Shown one piece after another: positions 25,780 to 33,322 of a DNA stretch of 42,538 bases. Position 1 is the first letter of the stretch, and the number at the start of each line of letters is the position of its first letter. This DNA comes from Nocardia concava NBRC 100430 (GTDB taxonomy: Bacteria > Actinomycetota > Actinomycetes > Mycobacteriales > Mycobacteriaceae): contig NZ_BAFX01000096.1 of assembly GCF_000308815.1 (NCBI RefSeq), positions 1 through 42,538 of the forward strand. Direction: 5' to 3'. The notes under the pieces were generated by a model. That model did no database searches, was not told the origin of the DNA, and saw nothing but the letters and a program-made list of their open reading frames with translations. The translations under genes were made by a program, and so were the position numbers.

Positions 25780-26049
25780 TCAGCGACGCAGGCCCAGACG
25801 CTCGATGAGCGAACGGTAGCGGTTGATGTCGTTGGCCTGCAGGTACTTCGACAGGCGACGACGACGACCGATCAGCGCGAGCAGACCGTGCCGGGTGTGG
25901 TGGTCGTGCTTGTGCACCTTGAGGTGCTCGGTGAGATCGGCGATCCGCTTGGACAGCAGCGCGATCTGAGCCTCCGGGGAACCGGTGTCAGTCGGGTGCA
26001 GGCCGTACTCGGCCAGAATGGCCTTCTTCTGCTCAGTGGTCAGAGCCAC
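25780..26049 (-). CDS. rpsO: 30S ribosomal protein S15
   Basis: 89 residues, the standard length. S15 binds 16S rRNA early in 30S assembly. 'ALTTEQKKAILAEYG', 'DTGSPEAQIALLSKRIADLTEHLKVHKHDHHTRHGLLALIGRRR' (in parts) and 'YLQANDINRYRSLIERLGLRR' are the family's conserved segments. The GTG at 26049 has GGGAG at the right spacing. It lies between ribF and pnp on the same strand, the usual actinobacterial order. Confidence 0.98.
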   Translation of the reverse strand: MALTTEQKKAILAEYGLHPTDTGSPEAQIALLSKRIADLTEHLKVHKHDHHTRHGLLALIGRRRRLSKYLQANDINRYRSLIERLGLRR

Positions 26050-26174
26050 AGATAACTCCCTGTGTTTCAGTCCGTGCGCGAGGGTGTCCGGATGATCCGG
26101 TGGGTGCCGCCACGGACCGCAGCAAACCCAGCGGGCCAGCTTACCGGACCGGTGGACGGTCGCGGAAATCGGCC

Positions 26175-27134
26175 CTATTCGTCGGTGCCATCGGTGAGGA
26201 CCTTGCGGGCCTGGTCGACGTCCTTGCCGATGGCCTCGATCAGATCCTCGATGGAGTCGAATTTGCGCATGCCGCGCAGCTGTTCGACGAAATCGACCGC
26301 GACGTGCTTGCCGTACAGGTCGCCGTCGAAATCGAGCAGGTGCGGCTCGACCGTGCGATTGCGACCGTCGAAGGTGGGATTGGTGCCCACCGAGATGGCG
26401 GCCATGTGGCACTGCCCGGCCAGCGGGTCGCCGGGTTCGAGGACGGTGAACCAGCCCGCGTACACCCCGTCGGCGGGGATCGCGCCATGCATGGTCGGCG
26501 CGACATTGGCGGTCGGGAAGCCGAGTCCCTTGCCGCGCCCGTCGCCGTGCACGACCACGCCCTCGACGCGGTGCGGGCGGCCCAGCGCCTCGGCGGCCGC
26601 GCCCACATCGCCCTCGGCCAGGCAGCCGCGAATGTAGGTAGAGGAGAAGGTGACCGCGTGCTCGCCGAGCAGCTGCACGCCGTCGACATCGAAGCCGTAC
26701 TGGCGGCCCAGCTCGCGCATGGTGTCGAGGGTGCCGGCGGCCTGCTTGCCGAAGGTGAAGTTGTCGCCGACCACGACCTCGGACACGTGCAGGCGGTTCA
26801 CCAGCAGGTCCTGGACGTATTCCTCGGGGGTGAGCTTCATGAAGTCACGGGTGAAGGGCATCACCACGAACACGTCGATGCCGAGTTCCTCGACCAGTTC
26901 CGCGCGCCGGTCCAGGGTGGACAGCTGCGCCGGATGCGAACCGGGCCGCACCACGTCCAGCGGGTGCGGGTCGAAGGTCATGAGCACCGACGGAACGCCC
27001 CGCACCGCAGCGGATTTCACCGCACGGCCGATGAGCTGGGTGTGACCGCGGTGCACGCCGTCGAACACCCCGATCGTGAGGACACACCGGCCCCAGTCCG
27101 CGGGCATCTCCTCGAGGCTTCGCCATCTCTGCAC
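26175..27134 (-). CDS. ribF: Bifunctional riboflavin kinase / FAD synthetase
   Basis: 319 residues. The enzyme phosphorylates riboflavin to FMN and adenylates FMN to FAD. The N-terminal FAD-synthetase domain (about 1-185) shows 'TIGVFDGVHRGHTQLI', 'VLMTFDPHPLDVV' and 'FTFGKQAAG', then 'STYIRGCLAEGDV'. The C-terminal kinase domain (about 190-310) shows 'GRGKGLGFPTAN', 'GVYAGWF', 'SVGTNPTFDG' and 'VEPHLLDFDGDLYG'. The GTG at 27134 has only a weak ribosome site. rpsO follows 125 bp downstream. A perfect inverted repeat lies just upstream at 27157-27185. Confidence 0.97.
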   Translation of the reverse strand: MQRWRSLEEMPADWGRCVLTIGVFDGVHRGHTQLIGRAVKSAAVRGVPSVLMTFDPHPLDVVRPGSHPAQLSTLDRRAELVEELGIDVFVVMPFTRDFMKLTPEEYVQDLLVNRLHVSEVVVGDNFTFGKQAAGTLDTMRELGRQYGFDVDGVQLLGEHAVTFSSTYIRGCLAEGDVGAAAEALGRPHRVEGVVVHGDGRGKGLGFPTANVAPTMHGAIPADGVYAGWFTVLEPGDPLAGQCHMAAISVGTNPTFDGRNRTVEPHLLDFDGDLYGKHVAVDFVEQLRGMRKFDSIEDLIEAIGKDVDQARKVLTDGTDE

Positions 27135-27156
27135 AGAGGAAGCCTACTGAAAGGGC

Positions 27157-27185
27157 GTTACCGACCATATTCGGCGGTCGGTAAC
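27157..27185. promoter_or_regulatory. Perfect 10-bp inverted repeat between ribF and the DtxR-type gene
   Basis: GTTACCGACC (27157-27166) and GGTCGGTAAC (27176-27185) are exact inverted copies around 9 nt. The site is 22 bp upstream of the ribF GTG and 110 bp upstream of the divergent regulator. With no gene ending here it is better read as an operator than a terminator. On the ribF strand a TATGGT that could be a -10 box falls inside it. Confidence 0.55.
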
Positions 27186-27295
27186 TTCACGGGTGGAAGC
27201 ATGCTCGTCACCGTGTGTTCACCGGGCCGGGCGTCGGCTCTACCAGCGAGCGCGCCGATGTGTGAAACCGCGACAGGTGTGCCTAAGCTCGAGGC

Positions 27296-28045
27296 GTGCC
27301 CGGAAAACGAGACATCGCCACCCGCCGCGAGCTGGCCGATCCGTCCGCACCTTCCGAACCCCACGGGACCACCACTGTCGCGCCGGTGTTGTCCTCGGTC
27401 GCGCAGGATTATCTGAAAGTGATCTGGACCGCGCAGGAGTGGTCGCAGGAGAAGGTGTCGACCAAGCTGCTGGCCGAGAAGATCGGCGTCTCCGCGTCGA
27501 CGGTGTCGGAGGCGGTGCGCAAGCTGGCCGATCAGGGGCTGGTCGAGCACGCCCGGTACGGGTCCATCACGCTCACCGAGGACGGCCGGCGCGCGGCCAT
27601 CGCCATGGTGCGGCGGCATCGGCTCATCGAGACGTTTCTCGTCAACGAGCTCGGCTACGGCTGGGACGAGGTGCACGACGAGGCGGAGGTGCTCGAGCAC
27701 GCGGTCTCGGAGACGCTGGTGGAGCGCATCGACGCCAAACTCGGCCACCCGGACCGGGATCCGCACGGGGATCCGATCCCGTCGGTGGACGGCGCGGTCC
27801 CCACTCCCCCGGCCCGCCAGCTCAGCGATTTCGGCGCGGGCGAATCCGGGCGGGTGGCGCGGATTTCCGATTCGGATCCGGCCATGCTGCGCTACTTCGA
27901 TTCCCTGGGCATCGCGTTGGACACCCCGATCGCGGTGGTGGAGCGGCGCGACTTCGCGGGGACCATCGCGGTGCAGGTGGACGAGCGCACCATCGACCTC
28001 GGCAGCATTGCCGCCGAGGCCATCTGGTTGAGCGAAGCGCACTAG
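27296..28045 (+). CDS. DtxR/MntR-type metal-dependent transcriptional regulator (SirR-like)
   Basis: 249 residues. Residues about 30-95 form the winged HTH ('VAQDYLKVIWTAQEWSQEKVSTK', 'IGVSASTVSEAVRKLADQGLVEH', 'YGSITLTEDGRR'). Residues about 96-155 carry the dimerisation/metal region ('RRHRLIETFLVNELGYGWDEVHDEAEVLEHAVS' in parts), with His and Glu at DtxR-family positions. The C-terminus ('DSLGIALDTPIAVVERRDFAGTIAVQVDE') is a FeoA/SH3-like domain. The place beside ribF corresponds to sirR (Rv2788) in M. tuberculosis. It should sense Mn or Fe and repress uptake genes. The GTG at 27296 has a weak ribosome site; a shorter start cannot be excluded. Confidence 0.9.
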   Translation: MPGKRDIATRRELADPSAPSEPHGTTTVAPVLSSVAQDYLKVIWTAQEWSQEKVSTKLLAEKIGVSASTVSEAVRKLADQGLVEHARYGSITLTEDGRRAAIAMVRRHRLIETFLVNELGYGWDEVHDEAEVLEHAVSETLVERIDAKLGHPDRDPHGDPIPSVDGAVPTPPARQLSDFGAGESGRVARISDSDPAMLRYFDSLGIALDTPIAVVERRDFAGTIAVQVDERTIDLGSIAAEAIWLSEAH

Positions 28046-28046
28046 C

Positions 28047-28781
28047 TCAGGCGAGGCGGTGGCCGCCGTCGACGTGCAGCACCGTGCCGGTGACGAATTC
28101 GCTCTTCAGTAGTGAGGCCACCACCGCCGCAACGTCTTCCGGTTTACCCAGCCGTCGGGCGGGCAGTTTGTCGGCCATCGCCTGAAGCCGCTCGTCCTTG
28201 TCCTCCCAGGGCATCTGATCCCAGATGCCGGTCATGATCCAGCCGGGCGAGACCGCGTTCACGCGGATCGGGGTCAGCTCCACCGCGAGTGCGCGAGCCA
28301 AACCCTCCAGCGCGGCGTTCACCGAGGCGACCATCGCCCCGCCCACCGCCGGGCGGTAGGCGGCGATCCCGGAAATGAAGGTGAGCGAGCCGTTTTCCGT
28401 CAGCCGGGCGTGCTTGGCCAGCAGCATCGATCCGATGAGCTTGGTCTCGATGAATCCGCGGCCGTGCTCGAAGTCGAAGGTCTTGACCAGTCCGTACGCG
28501 CCCGCCAGATCCGCGGCCGTGCTGATCACGTGATCGACCGTGCCGACGGTCTCGAACAATCGCGAAACCTGGTCCTCCTGAGTGACATCCGCCGCGATCG
28601 CGGTGAGTTTCCCATCCCCCAGCTCCCGCACCGCGTCGGCCAGCCGCTCCGCCGACCGCCCGACGATGACCACCTCGTATCCCTCACCCAGCAGCGCGTC
28701 CGCGATCGCCTGCCCCATCCCGGAGCCGCCGCCGATCACCACTACCCGTCCGGTCTGTGCCGTAATTCCCTTGTCCGTCAT
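28047..28781 (-). CDS. SDR-fold oxidoreductase lacking the usual Tyr-Lys pair
   Basis: 244 residues. The cofactor loop GGGSGMG near residue 17, 'VIVGRSAERL', 'IAADVTQED' and 'NAVSPGWIMTG' show a short-chain dehydrogenase fold, and the C-terminal 'VTGTVLHVDGGHRL' is typical. The catalytic YxxxK is not there: the segment aligned with YSASKAALEGL reads VASVNAALEGL, so Tyr is Val and Lys is Asn, although the Ser of 'FISGIA' is kept. It could be a divergent reductase or a non-enzymatic nucleotide binder. The ATG at 28781 (MTDKG) follows AAAGG. It converges with the DtxR-type gene, one base between stops. Confidence 0.87.
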   Translation of the reverse strand: MTDKGITAQTGRVVVIGGGSGMGQAIADALLGEGYEVVIVGRSAERLADAVRELGDGKLTAIAADVTQEDQVSRLFETVGTVDHVISTAADLAGAYGLVKTFDFEHGRGFIETKLIGSMLLAKHARLTENGSLTFISGIAAYRPAVGGAMVASVNAALEGLARALAVELTPIRVNAVSPGWIMTGIWDQMPWEDKDERLQAMADKLPARRLGKPEDVAAVVASLLKSEFVTGTVLHVDGGHRLA

Positions 28782-28899
28782 GCCTTTCAGCCAACCCGCG
28801 GCGCGGACCACCGTCCACGACGCGCGATCGAATGCCTGTGAGGCTCGGGCTAACGCCGCCTGTCACGCTGCGGCCGACGCAGCGCGTAGTGTCGCCTTC

Positions 28900-29289
28900 A
28901 TGGCCTGCAAGATCACCGAACTCGTCATCGACTGCGCCGATCCCGCACGGTTGGCCGACTTCTGGTGCGAGGTGCTCGGATACGTCGAACTCGAACGCGA
29001 CGAGGAGGACCGGCGCATCGGTCCGCCCGGCTCCGTGTTCGGCGGCCCGTATCCGACCCTCTTGTTCAGCCGCAGCGACGATCCGAGGCGCGGGAAGCTG
29101 CCGATGCACCTGGACGTGAACGCCACCGACCGCGACCAGGACGCCGAACTCGAGCGCCTGCTCGCCGCCGGCGCCCGCCCGGCCGACATCGGCCAGACCG
29201 GCAACGAGTCCTGGCATGTACTGGCCGATCCGGAGGGCAATGAATTCTGTCTGCTCCGCCAGCGCATGGCCCCGACGGAGTACTCCTAG
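28900..29289 (+). CDS. VOC-family glyoxalase-like protein
   Basis: 129 residues, a single VOC domain: 'ITELVIDCADPARLADFWCEVLGY' opens the fold, 'MHLDVNATDRDQDAELERLLAAGA' follows, and 'WHVLADPEGNEFCLL' closes it. The family binds a metal and acts on small molecules or antibiotics; the target here is unknown. The ATG at 28900 has no strong ribosome site, but upstream sequence in the same frame is low-complexity and antisense to the SDR gene. The next gene begins 10 bp later, so they may be co-transcribed. Confidence 0.82.
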   Translation: MACKITELVIDCADPARLADFWCEVLGYVELERDEEDRRIGPPGSVFGGPYPTLLFSRSDDPRRGKLPMHLDVNATDRDQDAELERLLAAGARPADIGQTGNESWHVLADPEGNEFCLLRQRMAPTEYS

Positions 29290-29298
29290 AATCCCGGC

Positions 29299-29865
29299 GT
29301 GACTCTTGCTGTCGCCGACCTCGTCGGCTATGCCGATCGTGACCTGGATACCGATCTGCTGCGCTGGTTCCCGGATGCGGAACCGGTGCGGGTAACGGCG
29401 GAAACTCGTTCCGTGGCACCGTTTCTCGAACGACTCGAACCCGTGCACGCGGCGGCGTTGGCCGCGTTCGACCGCAGGGTGCGGTCAGGTCGGATGCCGC
29501 AGTTCCTGGACATCTTCGACTGGTCCTACGGCTTCGATTTCGCCGGAAACGACTGCGGCATCCTCGATTCGGACTACGAGACCGAGCTGACCGATGACGA
29601 TGTGTACTCGATCGGCGCGGACGGCGGCGGCAATCTGTACGTCGTGCTCACCAATGGCCAAGTGGCCGTGTGGTTTCACGAGGAGAATGTCGTCGAGGGC
29701 GGCACCCGGTTCGACAACCTCGACGTCTTCCTCTGGACCTACGTGCGCTACCGCGCGGTGCGCGCCGGAAAGCTCGCGCGCGAGGACGTGGAGGCGGATT
29801 TCCGGGCCCTCGGTCAGGACGGTGCGCTCACCCCGAACCTGGGCCTGCTGCATTCGATGACCTAA
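29299..29865 (+). CDS. Hypothetical protein, possibly SUKH/SMI1-KNR4-like
   Basis: 188 residues, acidic. The centre reads 'FDFAGNDCGILDSDYETEL', then 'DVYSIGADGGGNLYVVLTNGQVAVWFHEENVVEGG' (in parts) and 'FDNLDVFLWTYVRYRAV'. The 'sIG-DGGGN-y...G-V..w.HE' pattern recalls the SUKH superfamily, whose members often serve as immunity proteins, but no toxin gene lies beside it and I am not sure of the match. The GTG start at 29299 is 10 bp after the VOC stop. It overlaps the convergent SRPBCC gene by 4 bases at the 3' ends. Confidence 0.6.
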   Translation: MTLAVADLVGYADRDLDTDLLRWFPDAEPVRVTAETRSVAPFLERLEPVHAAALAAFDRRVRSGRMPQFLDIFDWSYGFDFAGNDCGILDSDYETELTDDDVYSIGADGGGNLYVVLTNGQVAVWFHEENVVEGGTRFDNLDVFLWTYVRYRAVRAGKLAREDVEADFRALGQDGALTPNLGLLHSMT

Positions 29866-30476
29866 CGCTCGGCGGCGGATCGGAGGTTGGAGAGCCAGGC
29901 TTCGAGCCCGAGGCCGAGGAATTGGGTGGAGGTCGGGATGTCGGCCTCCACCTGGGGGCCGGTCCAGTTCTCCTCGGTGCGGACGAGGGTGCCTTCGGGG
30001 ACGGGGGTGAAGGTCCAGACATGGGTGCCGCCGTCGATGGTCAGGCCGTCACCGAGGGCGGGGCCGGTCCAGCGGAGGCAGGCGTGGTCCTGGATCTGCT
30101 GGACGGTCGAGGTGATGGACAGGGTGGTCGCGGGGGTGGTGGGGCTCGCGGGGACGGGGGTGGTCCAGCGGAAGCTCGAACCCGGTTGCAGGGGGCCGGG
30201 ATTCAGGAGATTCAGGGTGGTGACGGGCGGCTGCCAGGCGGGCCAGTTCTCCACGTCGGTCTGCAGATTCCAGATGGCGTCGAGGGGTGCCTTGATGAGG
30301 GTCTCGGTGCGGTAGTGGATCGGGGCGGCGGTGTCGATGGTCTGCCCCTGGCAGGTGAGGGGTGGCTGGTCGGCCGCGGAACCGTCGGCCAGGGCCGGAG
30401 TGGCTGTGGCGGTGAGGATTCCGGCGGTCAGGGTGAGGCCGAGCAGGGCGGTCCGGGTTTGGTTGAGGGCGTTCAC
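29862..30476 (-). CDS. Secreted SRPBCC (polyketide cyclase-like) protein
   Basis: 204 residues. Residues 1-30 are a Sec signal (TALLGLTLTAGILTATA, cleavage near PALA-DG). The rest is an SRPBCC domain: 'IHYRTETLIKAPLDAIWNLQTDVENWPAW' (in parts) begins the fold, 'SSFRWTTPV' and 'LRWTGPALG' are central strands, and a long helix closes it ('GLGLEAWLSNLRSAA'). It probably binds a hydrophobic ligand outside the membrane. It is divergent from a TetR regulator with repeated GAGTTAG boxes between them, so its expression is probably controlled by that regulator. Confidence 0.82.
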   Translation of the reverse strand: MNALNQTRTALLGLTLTAGILTATATPALADGSAADQPPLTCQGQTIDTAAPIHYRTETLIKAPLDAIWNLQTDVENWPAWQPPVTTLNLLNPGPLQPGSSFRWTTPVPASPTTPATTLSITSTVQQIQDHACLRWTGPALGDGLTIDGGTHVWTFTPVPEGTLVRTEENWTGPQVEADIPTSTQFLGLGLEAWLSNLRSAAER

Positions 30477-30481
30477 GATTC

Positions 30482-30569
30482 AACTCCTGAGTTAGCACTT
30501 CTCGCTTGAGTTAGAAGGTATAACCCTCCGAGAGTTAGAGTCAATAGGAAAAGTGATAGCCTCTAACTC
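30482..30569. promoter_or_regulatory. Repeated GAGTTAG boxes between SRPBCC and TetR genes
   Basis: GAGTTAG occurs at 30489-30495, 30508-30514 and 30532-30538, and its complement CTAACTC at 30563-30569, ending next to the TetR ATG. AGTTAGAG (30533-30540) and CTCTAACT (30561-30568) form an 8-bp inverted pair. These are the likely operators of the TetR protein for both divergent genes. Confidence 0.65.
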
Positions 30570-31118
30570 ATGGTGTCGACGAGTCCCCGGGAGCGGTATC
30601 GCGAGCAGATGCGCGCGGAGATCAAGCAGCACGCCTGGGAACAGATCGCCGCGTCGGGGGCATCGGCTTTGTCGCTCAACGCGATCGCCAAGCAGGTGGG
30701 GTTGAGCGGGCCCGCGCTGTATCGGTACTTCGCGAGCCGCGACGAGCTGATCACCGAGCTCATCCGCGAGGCGTACCGCAGCCTGGCCGATACCGTGAAG
30801 GTCGCTCGCGCCGACGGTGCCGACATCGCCGGAATCGCCCAGGTGATTCGCGAGTGGGCGCTCGCCGATCCGCAGCGCTACTTCCTGATCTACGGGACGC
30901 CCGTTCCCGGATATCACGCACCCGCGGACACCACCGCGATCTCCGACGAGATTATGACCGTCCTACTCGAGGCGCTCGACTCGAACACGGGCCGAGCCCT
31001 GTCGTTCTGGACCCGGGTGCACGGCGTGCTGTCGCTCGAACTCGCCGGGCACTTCAACGGAATGGCCTTCGACCCGGCGGTCCTGTTCGCCGACGAGGTC
31101 GATCAACTGTCCCGGTAG
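30570..31118 (+). CDS. TetR-family regulator with WHG-type C-terminal domain
   Basis: 182 residues. Residues about 12-60 form the TetR HTH ('EIKQHAWEQIAASGASALSLNAIAKQVGLSGPALYRYFASRDELI' in parts). The C-terminal part ('LADPQRYFLIYGTPVPGYHAP', 'FWTRVHGVLSLELAGHFNGM') matches the WHG effector domain, as I recall it. The ligand is unknown. The ATG at 30570 abuts a CTAACTC box, with no obvious ribosome site, so the message may be leaderless or nearly so and autoregulated. It is divergent from the secreted SRPBCC gene. Confidence 0.88.
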   Translation: MVSTSPRERYREQMRAEIKQHAWEQIAASGASALSLNAIAKQVGLSGPALYRYFASRDELITELIREAYRSLADTVKVARADGADIAGIAQVIREWALADPQRYFLIYGTPVPGYHAPADTTAISDEIMTVLLEALDSNTGRALSFWTRVHGVLSLELAGHFNGMAFDPAVLFADEVDQLSR

Positions 31119-31191
31119 GCGAAACCTCCGCATTCGCTCCGGCCGTGCGCTGGGCAGAGGACGACTACGTCGCCGGCGCGCACTAGGCTCG

Positions 31192-31962
31192 ATGCGGCTA
31201 GTACAGGCAGCGAGCAGGAGGCGGGTCATCGAGGAGCGGGCAGTCGCGGCGAATCAGGGTCTCTCGGGGGATACGGGGTCGGCGCGCATTCTCGGCAGGA
31301 TTCTTCCCAACGGGGTGGCCGCGGCCGAGCTGACGGTGTATCCGGAGGATCTGAAGGCGCATCCCGGTGAGGAGCATTTGATCGCCCGGGCGGTGGAGAA
31401 GCGGCGGCGCGATTTCATCGGGGCGCGGTACTGCGCGCGGGAGGCGCTGGGGCAGCTGGGTGAGCCCGCGGTCGCGATCGGTAAGACCGAGGGTGGTGCG
31501 CCCGCCTGGCCGCGCGGGATTGTCGGCAGTCTGACCCACTGTGACGGGTATCGGGCCGCGGCGCTGGCGCACCGGCTGCGGTTCCGTTCCATCGGTATCG
31601 ACGCCGAACCGCACGCGCAGCTGCCGGACGGCGTGCTTGATTCGGTGAGCCTGCCCGCCGAACGGGAATGGCTGAGCGCGGTGTTGCCCGGCACCGGGCT
31701 GCACCTGGATCGACTGCTGTTCTGCGCCAAGGAGGCCACCTACAAGGCGTGGAATCCGCTGACCGGGCGCTGGCTGGGATTCGAGGACGCGCACATCACC
31801 TTCACCGTGGACGAGGAGTCCGCGGCCGGTGGCAGTGGCACCTTCCACAGCGACCTACTGGTCCCCGGCCACACCAATGACGGTGGCGCACCGCTGAAGT
31901 CGTTCGACGGCCGCTGGCTGATCTCCGACGGCCTCATCCTGACCGCGATCGTGGAGGGCTGA
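31192..31962 (+). CDS. pptT: 4'-phosphopantetheinyl transferase (PptT/Sfp type)
   Basis: 256 residues from the ATG at 31192 (TAGG upstream); the first 35 or so residues are an extension relative to mycobacterial PptT. The enzyme moves phosphopantetheine from CoA to a Ser of acyl, peptidyl and polyketide carrier proteins, and is essential for mycolate and siderophore assembly in relatives. Motifs are GSLTHC (112-117), IGIDAEPH (134-141, Mg-binding Asp/Glu) and CAKEATYKAW (178-187). 'RWLGFEDAHITF' near 195 is PptT-like. The stop overlaps the truB start (TGATG), as in the conserved pptT-truB pair of mycobacteria. Confidence 0.95.
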   Translation: MRLVQAASRRRVIEERAVAANQGLSGDTGSARILGRILPNGVAAAELTVYPEDLKAHPGEEHLIARAVEKRRRDFIGARYCAREALGQLGEPAVAIGKTEGGAPAWPRGIVGSLTHCDGYRAAALAHRLRFRSIGIDAEPHAQLPDGVLDSVSLPAEREWLSAVLPGTGLHLDRLLFCAKEATYKAWNPLTGRWLGFEDAHITFTVDEESAAGGSGTFHSDLLVPGHTNDGGAPLKSFDGRWLISDGLILTAIVEG

Positions 31963-33074
31963 TGAGCGAGGAATCCGGCGCCACGCGAACCGAATCCGGT
32001 ACTGCGCCAGCAGCATCCGACACCATGCGGCCAGAGTCCGACGCTGCGCGGGACGAGCCGGGCGCGGCGCGGAACGACTCCAGCGCGGTGCAGACCCCAG
32101 AGCGCACGAAGGCCAAGCGCGACAAGCAGAACGCGCCGCGGCGTGAGAAGTTGCCGCCGCGGGTGGACGCGTTCGGCGGGCTGCTCATTGTCGACAAGGA
32201 CGCGGGCTGGACCAGCCACGATGTGGTCGCAAAGTGCCGGGGGCTGTTGCGCACCAAGAAGGTCGGGCATGCGGGCACCCTGGATCCGATGGCGACCGGC
32301 GTGCTGGTGCTGGGTGTGGAGCGCGCCACCAAGCTGCTGGGGCAGCTCATCCTGACCACCAAGGCGTACACGGCCACCATCCGGCTGGGGCAGGCCACCA
32401 TCACCGACGACGCCGAGGGCGAGGTCACCGCCACCACGGCGGCCGGGCATCTCACCGATGCCGAGATCGCCTCGCGCATTGCCGAATTGACCGGCGACAT
32501 CCAGCAGGTGCCCGCCACCGTCAGCGCCATCAAGATCAATGGTGAGCGCGCCTACGCCCGCGCCCGCGCCGGTGAGGAGGTTGAGCTCGCCGCCCGCCCC
32601 GTCACCGTGAGCCGCTTCGACATCCTCGCCCGCCGCAATATCGACACCGGCGCAACACAATTCGTCGACCTCGATGTCGAGGTGGAGTGCTCGTCGGGCA
32701 CCTACATCCGCGCCCTGGCTCGCGACCTGGGCGAAAAGCTCGGCGTCGGAGGCCATCTCACCGCGCTGCGCCGCACCCGGGTCGGCCCGTTCACCCTCGA
32801 ACACGCCCGCACCCTGGACCAGCTGGCCGCCTCCGCCGCGGCCGACGAGCCGATGCTCAACCTCGACATCGACGCCGCCGTCCGCACCGCCTTCCCCACC
32901 CGCGACATCACCGACGCCCAGGCCGGCGACCTCCGCAACGGCCGCTGGCTGGAACCGATTGGTCTGCAAGGCGTCTACGCCGCCATCGACCCCGCCGGCC
33001 AGGCCATCGCCCTCATCAAGGAATCCGGCAAACGCGCCTCCTCGATCATGGTCATCCGCCCCGCCAACCTCTGA
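31962..33074 (+). CDS. truB: tRNA pseudouridine-55 synthase TruB
   Basis: 370 residues. The enzyme makes pseudouridine at position 55 in the T-loop of tRNAs. The catalytic Asp is in GHAGTLDPMATGVL (Asp 108), after 'GLLIVDKDAGWTSHDVVAKCR'. 'QVPATVSAIKINGERAYARAR' and 'CSSGTYIRALARDLGE' are conserved, and a C-terminal region of about 80 residues completes the fold. The first 65 residues are an unusual acidic-then-basic, probably disordered tail with six 7-residue repeats. The start overlaps the pptT stop by one base (TGATG). Confidence 0.96.
   Translation: MSEESGATRTESGTAPAASDTMRPESDAARDEPGAARNDSSAVQTPERTKAKRDKQNAPRREKLPPRVDAFGGLLIVDKDAGWTSHDVVAKCRGLLRTKKVGHAGTLDPMATGVLVLGVERATKLLGQLILTTKAYTATIRLGQATITDDAEGEVTATTAAGHLTDAEIASRIAELTGDIQQVPATVSAIKINGERAYARARAGEEVELAARPVTVSRFDILARRNIDTGATQFVDLDVEVECSSGTYIRALARDLGEKLGVGGHLTALRRTRVGPFTLEHARTLDQLAASAAADEPMLNLDIDAAVRTAFPTRDITDAQAGDLRNGRWLEPIGLQGVYAAIDPAGQAIALIKESGKRASSIMVIRPANL
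31974..32099 (+). repeat. Six degenerate 21-bp (7-residue) repeats in the truB N-terminus
   Basis: In frame the units read SGATRTE, SGTAPAA, SDTMRPE, SDAARDE, PGAARND and SSAVQTP. Each begins with a Ser/Pro, small-residue pair. They form the disordered extension before the TruB domain. Confidence 0.7.
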
Positions 33075-33088
33075 CACAGCCGCCACCT

Positions 33089-33157
33089 CTTCGTCGAGTG
33101 GCACACCACCGAGGGGATTTGCCCGATTCGGCCGCGCTGGTGTGCCACTCGACGAAG
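33089..33157. repeat. Perfect 20-bp inverted repeat after truB
   Basis: CTTCGTCGAGTGGCACACCA (33089-33108) and its exact complement at 33138-33157 are separated by 29 bp. It starts 15 bp after the truB stop, so it may end that transcript, but there is no T-run. A dispersed repeat or the remains of a small mobile element is possible. Confidence 0.8.
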
Positions 33158-33182
33158 GCGAGCGGTGCTGTTACTCCCGGCG

Positions 33183-33256
33183 ATGCCGAATGTCGGCGTG
33201 GCACTGCCCAATCGCCGACATGACGCTGCCCAATCCGCGCGGACCGTTGCCCAAAC
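33183..33256 (+). repeat. Four TGCC(C/G)AA boxes at about 22-bp intervals
   Basis: TGCC(C/G)AA begins at 33184, 33205, 33227 and 33249, spacings of 21, 22 and 22 bp, about two helical turns. ATGTCGGCG (33190-33198) and CGCCGACAT (33213-33221) also form an inverted pair here. It lies 67 bp upstream of the SnoaL-like gene and could be an array of regulator sites. Confidence 0.45.
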
Positions 33257-33322
33257 CGGCGCGCACCTCGAGGCGTCGGGCGCACCATGGAAAGGTCGTT
33301 CGGCTACGCAGAGGAGGCGATG

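Noticed and set aside
27193..28185. Plus-strand 330-codon frame overlapping the DtxR-type gene
   Set aside because: Frame-shifted shadow rich in Arg/Gly/Ala; the DtxR-type frame carries the HTH and metal region.
29299..29865. SUKH-like protein as part of a toxin-immunity module
   Set aside because: No toxin-like gene with a secretion or polymorphic-toxin layout lies beside it, and the SUKH match itself is uncertain.
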